DNA from: Chitinophagales bacterium
GTDB taxonomy: Bacteria; Bacteroidota; Bacteroidia; Chitinophagales; Chitinophagaceae
DNA: 64,000 nucleotides
Reading direction: 5' to 3'
Assembly: GCA_030832085.1 (NCBI GenBank)
Contig: JAURJU010000050.1
Location: 124,001 to 188,000, forward strand
Position numbers and translations under genes: made by a program. Below, piece by piece: positions 26,698 through 34,819 of this stretch. How positions within the stretch are numbered: position 1 is the stretch's first letter; every line of letters starts with the position of its first letter. A model generated the notes under the pieces. The model did not search any database and had not been told where the DNA came from. It was given only the letters and a program-made list of their open reading frames with translations.

Positions 26698-26759
26698 AAT
26701 TGGCATTAAAAAACACACTCAATACTTAATTTGATTACGTATTTATACTGATTTTTCTT

Positions 26760-27503
26760 CTAGAATGTTTGATAGACAGGGGTTTTGATGTCATGATAGA
26801 AAAGGAACTTCCAATGTTCGGTGTGTGAAGTCTCCCACCATTGTTGACGCAACTCCATGGCCTTTTTGCCATCGTGATCGTATTTGGCAACAAACCTCGT
26901 TTTCATCTGCTGCAATTGGGGTGCCTCATCACCACCAAAAAAGACCACCTCATCATCTTCCCGGATCCAAAAAACCCTGTGGAATGGCGAATGTCCCCCA
27001 CTCTGCTCATATTCAATGTATCCGTTGATTTGCCCGTTTTCACCAGTTAAATGGACCTTTTCATTGTTTTCCAGGATGGAAAGCCCCTTGGTATCATAAG
27101 ATGCACTTCCTTTATTCAGTGCATGGTCCAATTCCAATTGGGAAATATAATGTTCTGCCTGGGGAAAACTCAGGTGAAATGAACCGTTGTAGTCATCAGG
27201 AACAATCATACCCCCTGCATGATCCCGGTGCAAATGGCTCATCAGAACCATCGTAATATCTGATGGCGAAAAACCGTGCATTGCCAGGTTATGGTAGATT
27301 TGCAAAATACCGTCTTTAGAAAATCCCAGCCCCGTATCCAAAAGAACAATGTCTTTTCGTGTGACCAATAAAAATGGTTGTATTTCTACGAGCAAACTTC
27401 CCTTGGGCCTTTGCTGCAGTTCATCTTTCCCCGTGTCAAACGGAACAAATATTTTGGTGTGGTCAATTGTAAATGAACCCTCAGACAGCGGTATGATTTT
27501 CAT
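26760..27503 (-). CDS. Metallo-beta-lactamase-fold hydrolase
   Basis: This is a 247-residue MBL-fold enzyme. The metal motif HxHxDH is SHLHRDHAGG (His90, His92, Asp94, His95), with further ligands expected in GGHSPFH and the region around FFGGDEAP. The fold group covers lactonases, glyoxalases and phosphodiesterases. The N-terminal layout recalls the AHL-lactonase-like set, but the substrate is unknown. It starts 9 bp after the rodA stop and so forms the tail of the cell-shape operon. The sequence TAACTTTA just before its ATG overlaps the rodA stop and may be chance. Confidence 0.88.
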   Translation of the reverse strand: MKIIPLSEGSFTIDHTKIFVPFDTGKDELQQRPKGSLLVEIQPFLLVTRKDIVLLDTGLGFSKDGILQIYHNLAMHGFSPSDITMVLMSHLHRDHAGGMIVPDDYNGSFHLSFPQAEHYISQLELDHALNKGSASYDTKGLSILENNEKVHLTGENGQINGYIEYEQSGGHSPFHRVFWIREDDEVVFFGGDEAPQLQQMKTRFVAKYDHDGKKAMELRQQWWETSHTEHWKFLFYHDIKTPVYQTF

Positions 27504-27512
27504 GCAGTAAAG

Positions 27513-28850
27513 TTAACGCAGCACCATTTGACGGTCAGCATCTAGGCGAATCAGGATGAAAAGAAGTATAGAAAAGGTAATCAGGGATGTACCGCCATAG
27601 CTCATGAAGGGAAGGGTAATCCCAATGACGGGTATGATGCCGATGGTCATTCCAACATTGATGAAAACGTGAAAGAAAAACACGGAGGCTACACCATAGG
27701 CATAGGTCCGGCTGAACACGCTCCTTTGTCTTTCAGCCATATGGATGATCCTGAACAGCATAAAGAGATAAAGACCCAGCAAAGCGATGCTGCCGACGAA
27801 ACCAAAGCCTTCGCCGATGGTACAAAAAATGAAGTCCGTCCTTTGTTCGGGGACAAAGTCATACCTTGTTTGTGTTCCCTTCATCAATCCTTTGCCCCAA
27901 AATCCACCAGAACCAATCGCAATTTTGCTTTGCTTTACGTTATAGTTGCCTGCTTTTTTCTTATCCTCCATCTTCTTGATGTCTTCTTCAGACATGGATT
28001 CTGTATCTACCTGAAAATCCTTTCCAACAGTGGCATAAATGCGCTGCACCTGATAGGGTTTTAGGACATTGTTGAAAAAATAGGGAACAGCAAACCTTTG
28101 AATGCCAACCGCAATGGCCCAAATGCTGATGATGAGCACCAGCACTGACTTATTCCGTTTGATCAGCCTTTGCAATCCATAGATGAATCCAATGGCGCCA
28201 AGAGACAGGATGATGGCCAATACATTCTGGTCAATCAACAAGGTCATCACCACAAGCATTGCAATTGAAAAACCGATCACCAAAACGGCAGATGGAAGCC
28301 CTTCCCGGTACATGACCAGAAAAAATGAAAAATATACCAATGCGAGTCCTGTTTCACTTTGCAGAATTGTCAAAACAGCAGGTACCAATACCAGGCAAGC
28401 AGCAACCAACTGAGACCGCAGCTTCCTGAAGTTCAGGTCCGTCGAAGAAAGGTATTTTGCCAGTGCAAGGTTGACAAATACCTTGCATAATTCGGCAGGC
28501 TGCAATTGGAACCCTGAAAACCGTATGATGGACTTTGTCCCTTTTACGTCAGTATGAAAAGGGAAGACCAGTATCAACAGGATCAACCCTGCAAAGTAAA
28601 GTATATTGGAAGTGGCTGTAAAAAATTTGCTATCCATGAGCAAGATGAATACTGCCAGTACTGCAGAAAGAAAAAAATACAGGAGCTGTCTGCTGTAGTC
28701 CGTCTTGAAGGAAAGAAATCCAGTGATGATGTTTTCATCCCTGTATGTTGTTGCAAAAATGCTGGCAATGCCAGTCAACACAAGGACCAGGTAGACGCCA
28801 ACCAAGGTCCAATCAACCCCTTTGGACATATCAAACGAATTGTTCTTCAT
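27513..28850 (-). CDS. rodA: Rod-shape-determining protein RodA (SEDS glycosyltransferase)
   Basis: RodA is the SEDS-family peptidoglycan polymerase of the elongasome, working with PBP2 in the inner membrane. The 445-residue protein has about ten membrane helices. It shows the SEDS patterns GFQLQPAELCKVFVNLALAKYL, AIGSGGFWGKGLMKGTQTRYDFVPEQRTDFIF and the C-terminal PVIGITLPFMSYGGTSL. It is longer than E. coli RodA, with an extra loop (DFQVDTESMSEEDIKKMEDKKKAGNYNVKQSK) before GSGG, which I think is a Bacteroidota feature. Its start overlaps the end of mrdA by 20 bp. Confidence 0.96.
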   Translation of the reverse strand: MKNNSFDMSKGVDWTLVGVYLVLVLTGIASIFATTYRDENIITGFLSFKTDYSRQLLYFFLSAVLAVFILLMDSKFFTATSNILYFAGLILLILVFPFHTDVKGTKSIIRFSGFQLQPAELCKVFVNLALAKYLSSTDLNFRKLRSQLVAACLVLVPAVLTILQSETGLALVYFSFFLVMYREGLPSAVLVIGFSIAMLVVMTLLIDQNVLAIILSLGAIGFIYGLQRLIKRNKSVLVLIISIWAIAVGIQRFAVPYFFNNVLKPYQVQRIYATVGKDFQVDTESMSEEDIKKMEDKKKAGNYNVKQSKIAIGSGGFWGKGLMKGTQTRYDFVPEQRTDFIFCTIGEGFGFVGSIALLGLYLFMLFRIIHMAERQRSVFSRTYAYGVASVFFFHVFINVGMTIGIIPVIGITLPFMSYGGTSLITFSILLFILIRLDADRQMVLR

Positions 28851-30876
28851 TTTCGGGTTTAATGGCTGAAAGATGGTATACCGTGATGCTTGACTTTTTG
28901 TCTTGGTTTTGACGTTGGGGAAGATTGCCTGAGGCTGTTGCTTTTAGCTGCAGTTTTCGCATCTTTTCCCTCCGGAGAGAATCCAGCCTGCTGCGTTTCT
29001 GCCTGACAATCGGTAGGATAATCTCAGTATTTTCTATCCGCTCCACTTCTTTCCACCTTGCAGCAGAGAGGGTATCACGGAGGTACTTCTCCATCACCAG
29101 CGCTGCCATGGGGCCAGCCCATGTGGCTCCAAACCCGGCGTTTTCCACTATAACGGCAACAGCTATTGTCGGATTTTCCCTGGGAGCAAAACATACAAAC
29201 CATGAATGGTCTTTCAATTTTTCCCGCTTCCCATAAATGATGCCATAGTTTTCTGCAGTGCCCGTCTTGGCTGCTACAGAAATGCCCTCGATTCTTGCAA
29301 CACCACCAGTTCCTTGCTCAACAACATCCTGCATTCCAAGCTGGACGATCTCATAGGTTTCTGCTGAAATATTGGTCACCTGGTGTTTTTTCTTATAGGG
29401 ATTCAATACAGTATCCGTCTGCAATTGGCCATCAATTGATTTCACAAAATGGGGAGTATAATAATATCCCTTGTTGGCAATGATGCACATCATGTTGGCC
29501 ATCTGTAGCGGCGTTGCCTGCATCTCACCCTGCCCTATGCCCAGGAATACATTGGTGCAGGAACTCCAGGACCTGTTGTACAAGCGGTTGTAAAAACTGG
29601 TATCAACGATCAACCCCTTGTCTTCGCTCGGCAGATCTACCCCCAATCTTACTCCCATCCCAAACGAGTTCATGTACTGCTTCCATTTCAGGTATCCCTT
29701 GGCTGTGCCGCCCAACCTGGGATTGTCCACGGCAAGCCTGTAGAGATGTGAGAAATAACTGTTGCATGAATTGGCCAAAGCCACCCTCAAATTGCCTGCA
29801 TGTCCTGGTGTCTTGTGTGTGCATCCTATGGGCCTTCTGCATCCAAAATAAGCTCCTCCACAACCCAATCCAAAAGACGGTGTTATAACCCCCTCGTCGA
29901 GTGCAATCAATGCTCCCGTTGGTTTGATGGTTGAGCCAGGTGGATATTGACCTTTGATGGCCCGGTTGAACAAGGGCCTCGCCGTATCCCGCAACATCCA
30001 TGAAAAATTGTTTTTTCTTTGGTTCCCGGTCAACATGTTCGGATCATAGGTGGGACCGCTTGCCATCGCAATGATTCCACCGGATCTGGGGTCGATGGCT
30101 ACAATGGCGCCAAGTTTATTTTTCAGCATGCGCTCTGCAATGACCTGTACATCGATGTCAATATAGGTCCTCAGGTTGCGCCCGGCTATGGCAACGGAAT
30201 CATAGAGCCCTTTTTCATAAGACCCCACTATCCTGTTTTTATTGTCTTTAATTTGGTATCTCACGCCCCTTTGCCCCATCAATATGGGTTCATAAAATCG
30301 CTCCAACCCACTCAAACCCATGTAATCACCCATTTGGTAATAGTAATTGGTTTTTTTCAAAATGCTGGAGTCCACCTCCCCAACATAGCCAAGTATGTGG
30401 GCTGCCGCTTTGAATGGGTATGAACGAATTGGTCTTTCCTGAAGAAAAAAACCAGGTTCAAAGCGAAAAATGTTTTCTTGCAACTGCACAAATGTTTCAA
30501 GCGACAAGGAAGATTCAAATATGGAAGGACGGTACCGGCCATTTTTAACAATGGCCCCAATCACCCTTTCCCGAAACTCCTCCAGGTCAATTTTAAGAAT
30601 GTTGCAAATTCCCAATGTATCCAAACCCTTGAGTTGGGTTGGCATCACCATGAGGTCATAGGTCTGTGTATTTTCAAGAATTGATCTTCCCTTCCGATCA
30701 AAAATGATTCCCCGGTCTGGATAAACAATTTTCTTGCTTACCGCATTGTCAAGCGCAAGCAGGTCATATTTGGTTGAAGCAAATTGCAGGAAAAGCAACC
30801 TGATGCCCAGGATTACAAAGGAAACCAAGAAGAGCAGCTTGATGACGTTTTGTCTGGACTGGTTGAATGCAGGCAT
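28831..30876 (-). CDS. mrdA: Penicillin-binding protein 2
   Basis: PBP2 is the class B transpeptidase that cross-links new side-wall peptidoglycan. The 681-residue protein has one N-terminal membrane anchor (about 11-31), a dimerisation/pedestal region and a transpeptidase domain. The active-site serine is in GSTIKPTGALIAL (SxxK), the SxN motif is ANSCNSYF, and KTG is in AAKTGTAEN. A C-terminal Arg/Lys-rich tail of about 70 residues extends past the catalytic domain. It lies 42 bp after mreD and overlaps rodA, the usual partner. Confidence 0.96.
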   Translation of the reverse strand: MPAFNQSRQNVIKLLFLVSFVILGIRLLFLQFASTKYDLLALDNAVSKKIVYPDRGIIFDRKGRSILENTQTYDLMVMPTQLKGLDTLGICNILKIDLEEFRERVIGAIVKNGRYRPSIFESSLSLETFVQLQENIFRFEPGFFLQERPIRSYPFKAAAHILGYVGEVDSSILKKTNYYYQMGDYMGLSGLERFYEPILMGQRGVRYQIKDNKNRIVGSYEKGLYDSVAIAGRNLRTYIDIDVQVIAERMLKNKLGAIVAIDPRSGGIIAMASGPTYDPNMLTGNQRKNNFSWMLRDTARPLFNRAIKGQYPPGSTIKPTGALIALDEGVITPSFGLGCGGAYFGCRRPIGCTHKTPGHAGNLRVALANSCNSYFSHLYRLAVDNPRLGGTAKGYLKWKQYMNSFGMGVRLGVDLPSEDKGLIVDTSFYNRLYNRSWSSCTNVFLGIGQGEMQATPLQMANMMCIIANKGYYYTPHFVKSIDGQLQTDTVLNPYKKKHQVTNISAETYEIVQLGMQDVVEQGTGGVARIEGISVAAKTGTAENYGIIYGKREKLKDHSWFVCFAPRENPTIAVAVIVENAGFGATWAGPMAALVMEKYLRDTLSAARWKEVERIENTEIILPIVRQKRSRLDSLRREKMRKLQLKATASGNLPQRQNQDKKSSITVYHLSAIKPENEEQFV

Positions 30877-30918
30877 AAATGAAATAGGATTACGCTATAA
30901 AATTACAGCTTTGCAAAA

Positions 30919-31440
30919 TTAGCGCAGTTTTGATTTTCGGTTGAGGAAGAGGTCTGTGATGGATATCAGCAAAAGACTCACCAAAGTAGTTGCAATCAAC
31001 TTTCCAAGAAAATAAAGAAAACTTCCGAACTGCATCCATTCGAGCAATATAAGATAGAAATGGTGCAGCAACGTGAGCATGACCAGATAGGTGGTATAGG
31101 GCACAGGCCCCATTGTTTTCTTGGACGGTTCTTCGTTTCCCCAATCTGTCGCTTCTTTTGGAAGCAACAAATTGACCAGGAATGGCCTGATGTAAGCAAT
31201 CAATACGCAAGCGGCGGTATGAAGGCCTGGAGTCTTGAAAAACATATCGCTTGTCATCCCTGCTGCAAATCCAATGAAGAGCAGTGCAGCCCTGCCAATC
31301 CTGAATGGCAACCACAAAATAAATGCAAAATAAAAATAAGGAACAATGAATTGGTGCAAGGGGGGAATCTTGCTGAGCACAAAAATCTGGATGAACAACA
31401 TCACAGCGAACCTGAAAATATTTTTTATGATGAGGCTCAT
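30919..31440 (-). CDS. mreD: Rod-shape-determining protein MreD
   Basis: MreD is a small membrane protein of the elongasome. This one has 173 residues and five to six predicted membrane helices. Sequence conservation in this family is weak, so the call rests on size, hydrophobicity and position between mreC (4-bp overlap, ATGA type) and mrdA. The segment RAALLFIGFAAGMTSDMFF fits the typical G-x-x-x-D-xxF pattern of MreD. It probably links MreC to MreB and PBP2. Confidence 0.9.
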   Translation of the reverse strand: MSLIIKNIFRFAVMLFIQIFVLSKIPPLHQFIVPYFYFAFILWLPFRIGRAALLFIGFAAGMTSDMFFKTPGLHTAACVLIAYIRPFLVNLLLPKEATDWGNEEPSKKTMGPVPYTTYLVMLTLLHHFYLILLEWMQFGSFLYFLGKLIATTLVSLLLISITDLFLNRKSKLR

Positions 31441-32285
31441 TCCTTGATCAGTGTACTTTTCAATTTGTCCATTTCTTCTTGCAACAGGTTTTTTACCACA
31501 TAAGCGTGTTGAACCGTATAAAAGTCTACAGCGGTCTTGATCTTCAGCTTGTAGGTGTTCGTCTCCTGGTCTTGTTCAACTTTTTCGACAAAACCAATCG
31601 GCAACCCGGGCGGAAATTTGTCTGAATATGTACTGGTCACCACAGTATCCCCCTTCTTCACTTCAATGGTCTTTGGAATTTTATTGAGGACTAAAAAACG
31701 GGGATCCTTGCCATCCCAACTGACCTCTCCCAATCCGCTGCCTTTTTTCAAAACAGCAATTACCTTCGACTGTCTGTGAAGCAAACTCATCACAATGGAC
31801 ATGTTCTTGCTGACATTGACTACAGTTCCAATCAATCCATCGGTCCCCACTACGGCCATGTTGGGTTCTATGCCCTGATCACTGCCTCTGTGGAGTACGA
31901 TGATATTTTGTTGCAGAAACACTGAGTTGGAAATGATTTTGGCAGAAAAATATTGAAACTGCCGAAAGCCTGCCAATGAATCAACCAAAGCAGTATCAGA
32001 TACGAGGCGAAAGGCCGTATCAGCATAAAGACTGCCAGAGGGCAGGTAAGAAAGCAGCTTGGCATTTTCCTCCCGAAGTGATTCATTTTGCTTGTTCAGC
32101 GTAAAAAATGTTTCGACACCATTGACTTTTTTGTTCAATTCTCCTGCAACCTCGTTGGAAAACATACCATATGCAGTTTGGTGAAACCGGTTGTAGCTGA
32201 ACAACATTGAAAGGGCCACTCCCTGCATGACAAGAAAAAAAATGAAGACTGAGTATCGCTTGAGAAATAAAAAAACGTTGCGCAT
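31437..32285 (-). CDS. mreC: Rod-shape-determining protein MreC
   Basis: MreC is the periplasmic scaffold that binds PBP2. This one has 282 residues: an N-terminal membrane helix (about 11-29), a coiled-coil stretch (about 55-80, FTLNKQNESLREENAKL) and two beta-barrel domains with the conserved HRGSDQGIEPNMAVVGTDGLIGTVVNVSKNMSIVM and KGDTVVTSTYSDKFPPGLPIGFV. The match to the family is clear. It lies 36 bp after mreB and overlaps mreD by 4 bp. Confidence 0.96.
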   Translation of the reverse strand: MRNVFLFLKRYSVFIFFLVMQGVALSMLFSYNRFHQTAYGMFSNEVAGELNKKVNGVETFFTLNKQNESLREENAKLLSYLPSGSLYADTAFRLVSDTALVDSLAGFRQFQYFSAKIISNSVFLQQNIIVLHRGSDQGIEPNMAVVGTDGLIGTVVNVSKNMSIVMSLLHRQSKVIAVLKKGSGLGEVSWDGKDPRFLVLNKIPKTIEVKKGDTVVTSTYSDKFPPGLPIGFVEKVEQDQETNTYKLKIKTAVDFYTVQHAYVVKNLLQEEMDKLKSTLIKE

Positions 32286-32321
32286 GGAGATCTTGCTCCT
32301 AAGGGTTTAATGTTCCAATGA

Positions 32322-33347
32322 CTAGCGCATGATGAAAGGGAAATTATGGTAATTCTTCAAAGCCAGACCAGTACCCCTCACCACACTTTTCAGTGGATCT
32401 TCTGCGATATGAACAGGTAGCTTTATTTTTTGTGCCAGGCGCTTGTCCAGACCCCTCAGCAATGCACCACCACCGGTTAGGTATAGCCCCCTCTTGTAAA
32501 TGTCTGAAGCAAGTTCAGGGGGGGTTGTTTCCAGCGCCTTTAAAATGGCTTCCTCAATTTTAAAAATTGATTTTTCCAATGCTTCTGCAATCTCCTGGTA
32601 GCTTACCATGATTTGCTTCGGAATTCCTGTCACCAAATCCCTACCGTTCACCGGGATATCATCGGGAGGGGATTCCAGGTCTTTCATTGCAGCACCAATG
32701 TGAATCTTGATCTGCTCAGCAGTCCGCTCACCAATCAACAAACTGTGGTATCTCCTCAATGCCTCCATGATATCGGCAGTGAATTCATCTCCTGCAATCC
32801 TGATGGATTGGTCGCAAACAATTCCAGCCAATGCGATAACGGTAATGCCTGTGGTTCCGCCACCAATATCAATGATCATGTTTCCGATTGGTTCCGTCAC
32901 ATCAATGCCAATACCCAATGCAGCAGCCATCGGTTCGTGGATCAGGTACACTTCTTTTGCACCGGCTTGTTCTGCACTGTCCCGGACGGCCCTTTTTTCC
33001 ACTTCTGTGATGCTGGATGGAATACAAATCATCATCTTCCAACTTGGGGGGAACAATGGCTTCTTGGGGTAGATCAACTTGATCATTTCCCTTATCATCA
33101 GTTCTGCAGCATTGAAATCTGCAATTACACCATCTCTTAAAGGTCTTACCGTTCTAATGCTTTCATGGGTTTTTTCATGCATCAACAAAGCCTTTTTTCC
33201 CACTGCCAACAACTGCTTTGGATTGTTCCTATCCAGTGCCACAATAGAAGGCTCGTTCACCACAATTTCATCGTTGTGGATGATCAGCGTATTTGCAGTG
33301 CCAAGATCAATGGCGATATCCTGTGTAAACCATGTAAAAAGTCCCAT
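32322..33347 (-). CDS. mreB: Rod-shape-determining protein MreB
   Basis: MreB is the bacterial actin that directs side-wall growth. This one has 341 residues. The nucleotide-binding motifs are visible: the phosphate-1 loop DIAIDLGTANTLI near the N-terminus, phosphate-2 IIDIGGGTTGITVIAL and the adenosine motif LYLTGGGALLRG. An N-terminal GLFTWFTQ amphipathic stretch probably binds the membrane. It is the first gene of the mreB-C-D-mrdA-rodA operon. A TTG-N19-GAACTTTG element lies just upstream. Confidence 0.97.
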   Translation of the reverse strand: MGLFTWFTQDIAIDLGTANTLIIHNDEIVVNEPSIVALDRNNPKQLLAVGKKALLMHEKTHESIRTVRPLRDGVIADFNAAELMIREMIKLIYPKKPLFPPSWKMMICIPSSITEVEKRAVRDSAEQAGAKEVYLIHEPMAAALGIGIDVTEPIGNMIIDIGGGTTGITVIALAGIVCDQSIRIAGDEFTADIMEALRRYHSLLIGERTAEQIKIHIGAAMKDLESPPDDIPVNGRDLVTGIPKQIMVSYQEIAEALEKSIFKIEEAILKALETTPPELASDIYKRGLYLTGGGALLRGLDKRLAQKIKLPVHIAEDPLKSVVRGTGLALKNYHNFPFIMR

Positions 33348-33371
33348 TATTGCTGTATTTTAAGCGCTTCA

Positions 33372-33401
33372 CAAAGTTCAAATAAATAAATCAATAAACA
33401 A
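33372..33401 (-). promoter_or_regulatory. Candidate mre operon promoter
   Basis: On the minus strand, TTG (33401-33399), 19 nt and GAACTTTG (33379-33372) differ from TTG-N17-23-TAnnTTTG at one base. It ends 24 nt before the mreB ATG. Confidence 0.4.
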
Positions 33402-33454
33402 TCATGAATTTTATTGAAATCCCATTTTGTATGTCTGGGAAAGCAGAATAGCAA

Positions 33455-34738
33455 TCAGGGCTTAAACTCATGGCCAATGTCTTTTCTGAAAGCCATGTTT
33501 TCAAAGCTTATTTTTTGAATGGCTTGCAACGATCGGCTGACGGAAGATCCAATGCTTTCACCATAGGAAGTTACTGCTGCAACCCGGCCACCACTTGTAA
33601 CCAGGTTCTCGCCTTGCTGGCCAATCCCTGCATGAAATACCATGGTTTCTGCTGGAAACACAGTATCAAGGCCGTGTATGGTCTTCCCCCGTTCATATTC
33701 ACCTGGGTATCCACCGCTCACCAAAACCACTGTAGCAGCAGCCCTTGGATCTATTTTCACCTCGACTTCAGAAAGCCTGTTCTGGTCCATGGCCAGGAAC
33801 AGATCCACCAAATCAGATTCCAACCTGGGCATCACAACTTCTGTTTCAGGATCACCCATCCGGCAATTGTATTCTATCACAAAGGGTTCACCCCCAACAT
33901 TGATCAATCCGAAAAATACAAAGCCATGGTAGACAAGTCCTTCCTTTTCCAAACCCGAAATGGTAGGAACGACAACCCTTTCGAGCACTTTTTCCATGAA
34001 TGCACCCTGGGCAAATGGAACCGGACTGACGGCGCCCATACCCCCTGTGTTAGGACCCATGTCTCCCTCCCCAATGCGCTTATAGTCTTTGGCTTCAGGT
34101 AGCAAAACAAACTGGCGGCCATTGGTCAAGGCAAACACACTCATTTCAACACCTGCAAGAAACTGTTCAACCACCACCTTTTCACTTGCTGCACCAAAAC
34201 GTGCAGAAAGGATCATTGCTTCAAAATTAGAAAGTGCTTCCTCATGGGTTGCTGCAATTACAACACCTTTTCCGGCTGCCAGTCCGTCTGCCTTCAAGAC
34301 GATGGGCAGTGCGTGTGCTTTCAGATAGGCGATGCCGTCCAGGTAATTTTCCTTTGTAAATTCCTTGTATGCCGCTGTGGGTATGCCCTGGCGCTCCATA
34401 AATGCCTTGGCAAAAGCCTTGCTGCCTTCCAACCTTGCTGCAGCTGCAGAGGGCCCCACCACAATGGTATTGGAGAGCGCAGGATCCGCCTTGATGTAAT
34501 CGTAAATGCCATTCACCAATGGATCTTCCGGACCAACCACCACCATTCCAATGGCTTGTGCTTTGCAAAAAGCTGTTATGGCGCTGAAATCTCCCACCCC
34601 CATGGCAACATTCTCACCGATGGCTGCAGTACCTGGGTTGCCAGGTGCAATGTAGAGGCGGTTGCAATGTTTACTTTGCTTGATTTTCCAGGCAAGTGCA
34701 TGTTCCCTGCCGCCAGCACCCAAAAGCAATATATTCAT
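33455..34738 (-). CDS. purD: Phosphoribosylamine-glycine ligase
   Basis: PurD makes glycinamide ribonucleotide from phosphoribosylamine, glycine and ATP, the second step of purine synthesis. The 427-residue protein is full length and starts MNILLLGAGGREHALAWKI, the conserved N-domain loop. The ATP-grasp part shows VLKADGLAAGKGVVIA, EGDMGPNTGGMGAVSP and EYNCRMGDPETEVVMPRL. It is a single gene here. The neighbour on one side is a divergent peptide transporter and on the other mreB, 107 bp away. Confidence 0.97.
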   Translation of the reverse strand: MNILLLGAGGREHALAWKIKQSKHCNRLYIAPGNPGTAAIGENVAMGVGDFSAITAFCKAQAIGMVVVGPEDPLVNGIYDYIKADPALSNTIVVGPSAAAARLEGSKAFAKAFMERQGIPTAAYKEFTKENYLDGIAYLKAHALPIVLKADGLAAGKGVVIAATHEEALSNFEAMILSARFGAASEKVVVEQFLAGVEMSVFALTNGRQFVLLPEAKDYKRIGEGDMGPNTGGMGAVSPVPFAQGAFMEKVLERVVVPTISGLEKEGLVYHGFVFFGLINVGGEPFVIEYNCRMGDPETEVVMPRLESDLVDLFLAMDQNRLSEVEVKIDPRAAATVVLVSGGYPGEYERGKTIHGLDTVFPAETMVFHAGIGQQGENLVTSGGRVAAVTSYGESIGSSVSRSLQAIQKISFENMAFRKDIGHEFKP

Positions 34739-34772
34739 GGTTGTTGTTTATTGTTTTCCGAAAAGCGTCGCG

Positions 34773-34801
34773 CGAAGATACAAATTGCTTATTTTAGGCA
34801 A
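34773..34801 (-). promoter_or_regulatory. Candidate purD promoter
   Basis: On the minus strand, TTG (34801-34799), 18 nt and TATCTTCG (34780-34773) fit the Bacteroidota pattern apart from one base. It lies 34 nt before the purD ATG. Confidence 0.38.
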
Positions 34802-34819
34802 ATCAACAAATACAGTAGC

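Noticed and set aside
26760-27515. TAACTTTA before the MBL gene as a firm promoter
   Set aside because: It overlaps the rodA stop codon and has no -33 TTG, so chance is a good explanation. It is mentioned only within the leaderless finding.
34244-34819. 192-residue N-terminal extension of the peptide transporter in the ORF track
   Set aside because: It runs antisense through purD and its composition is unlike a transporter. The family start MSSNQNTNHPKG at 34820 fits.
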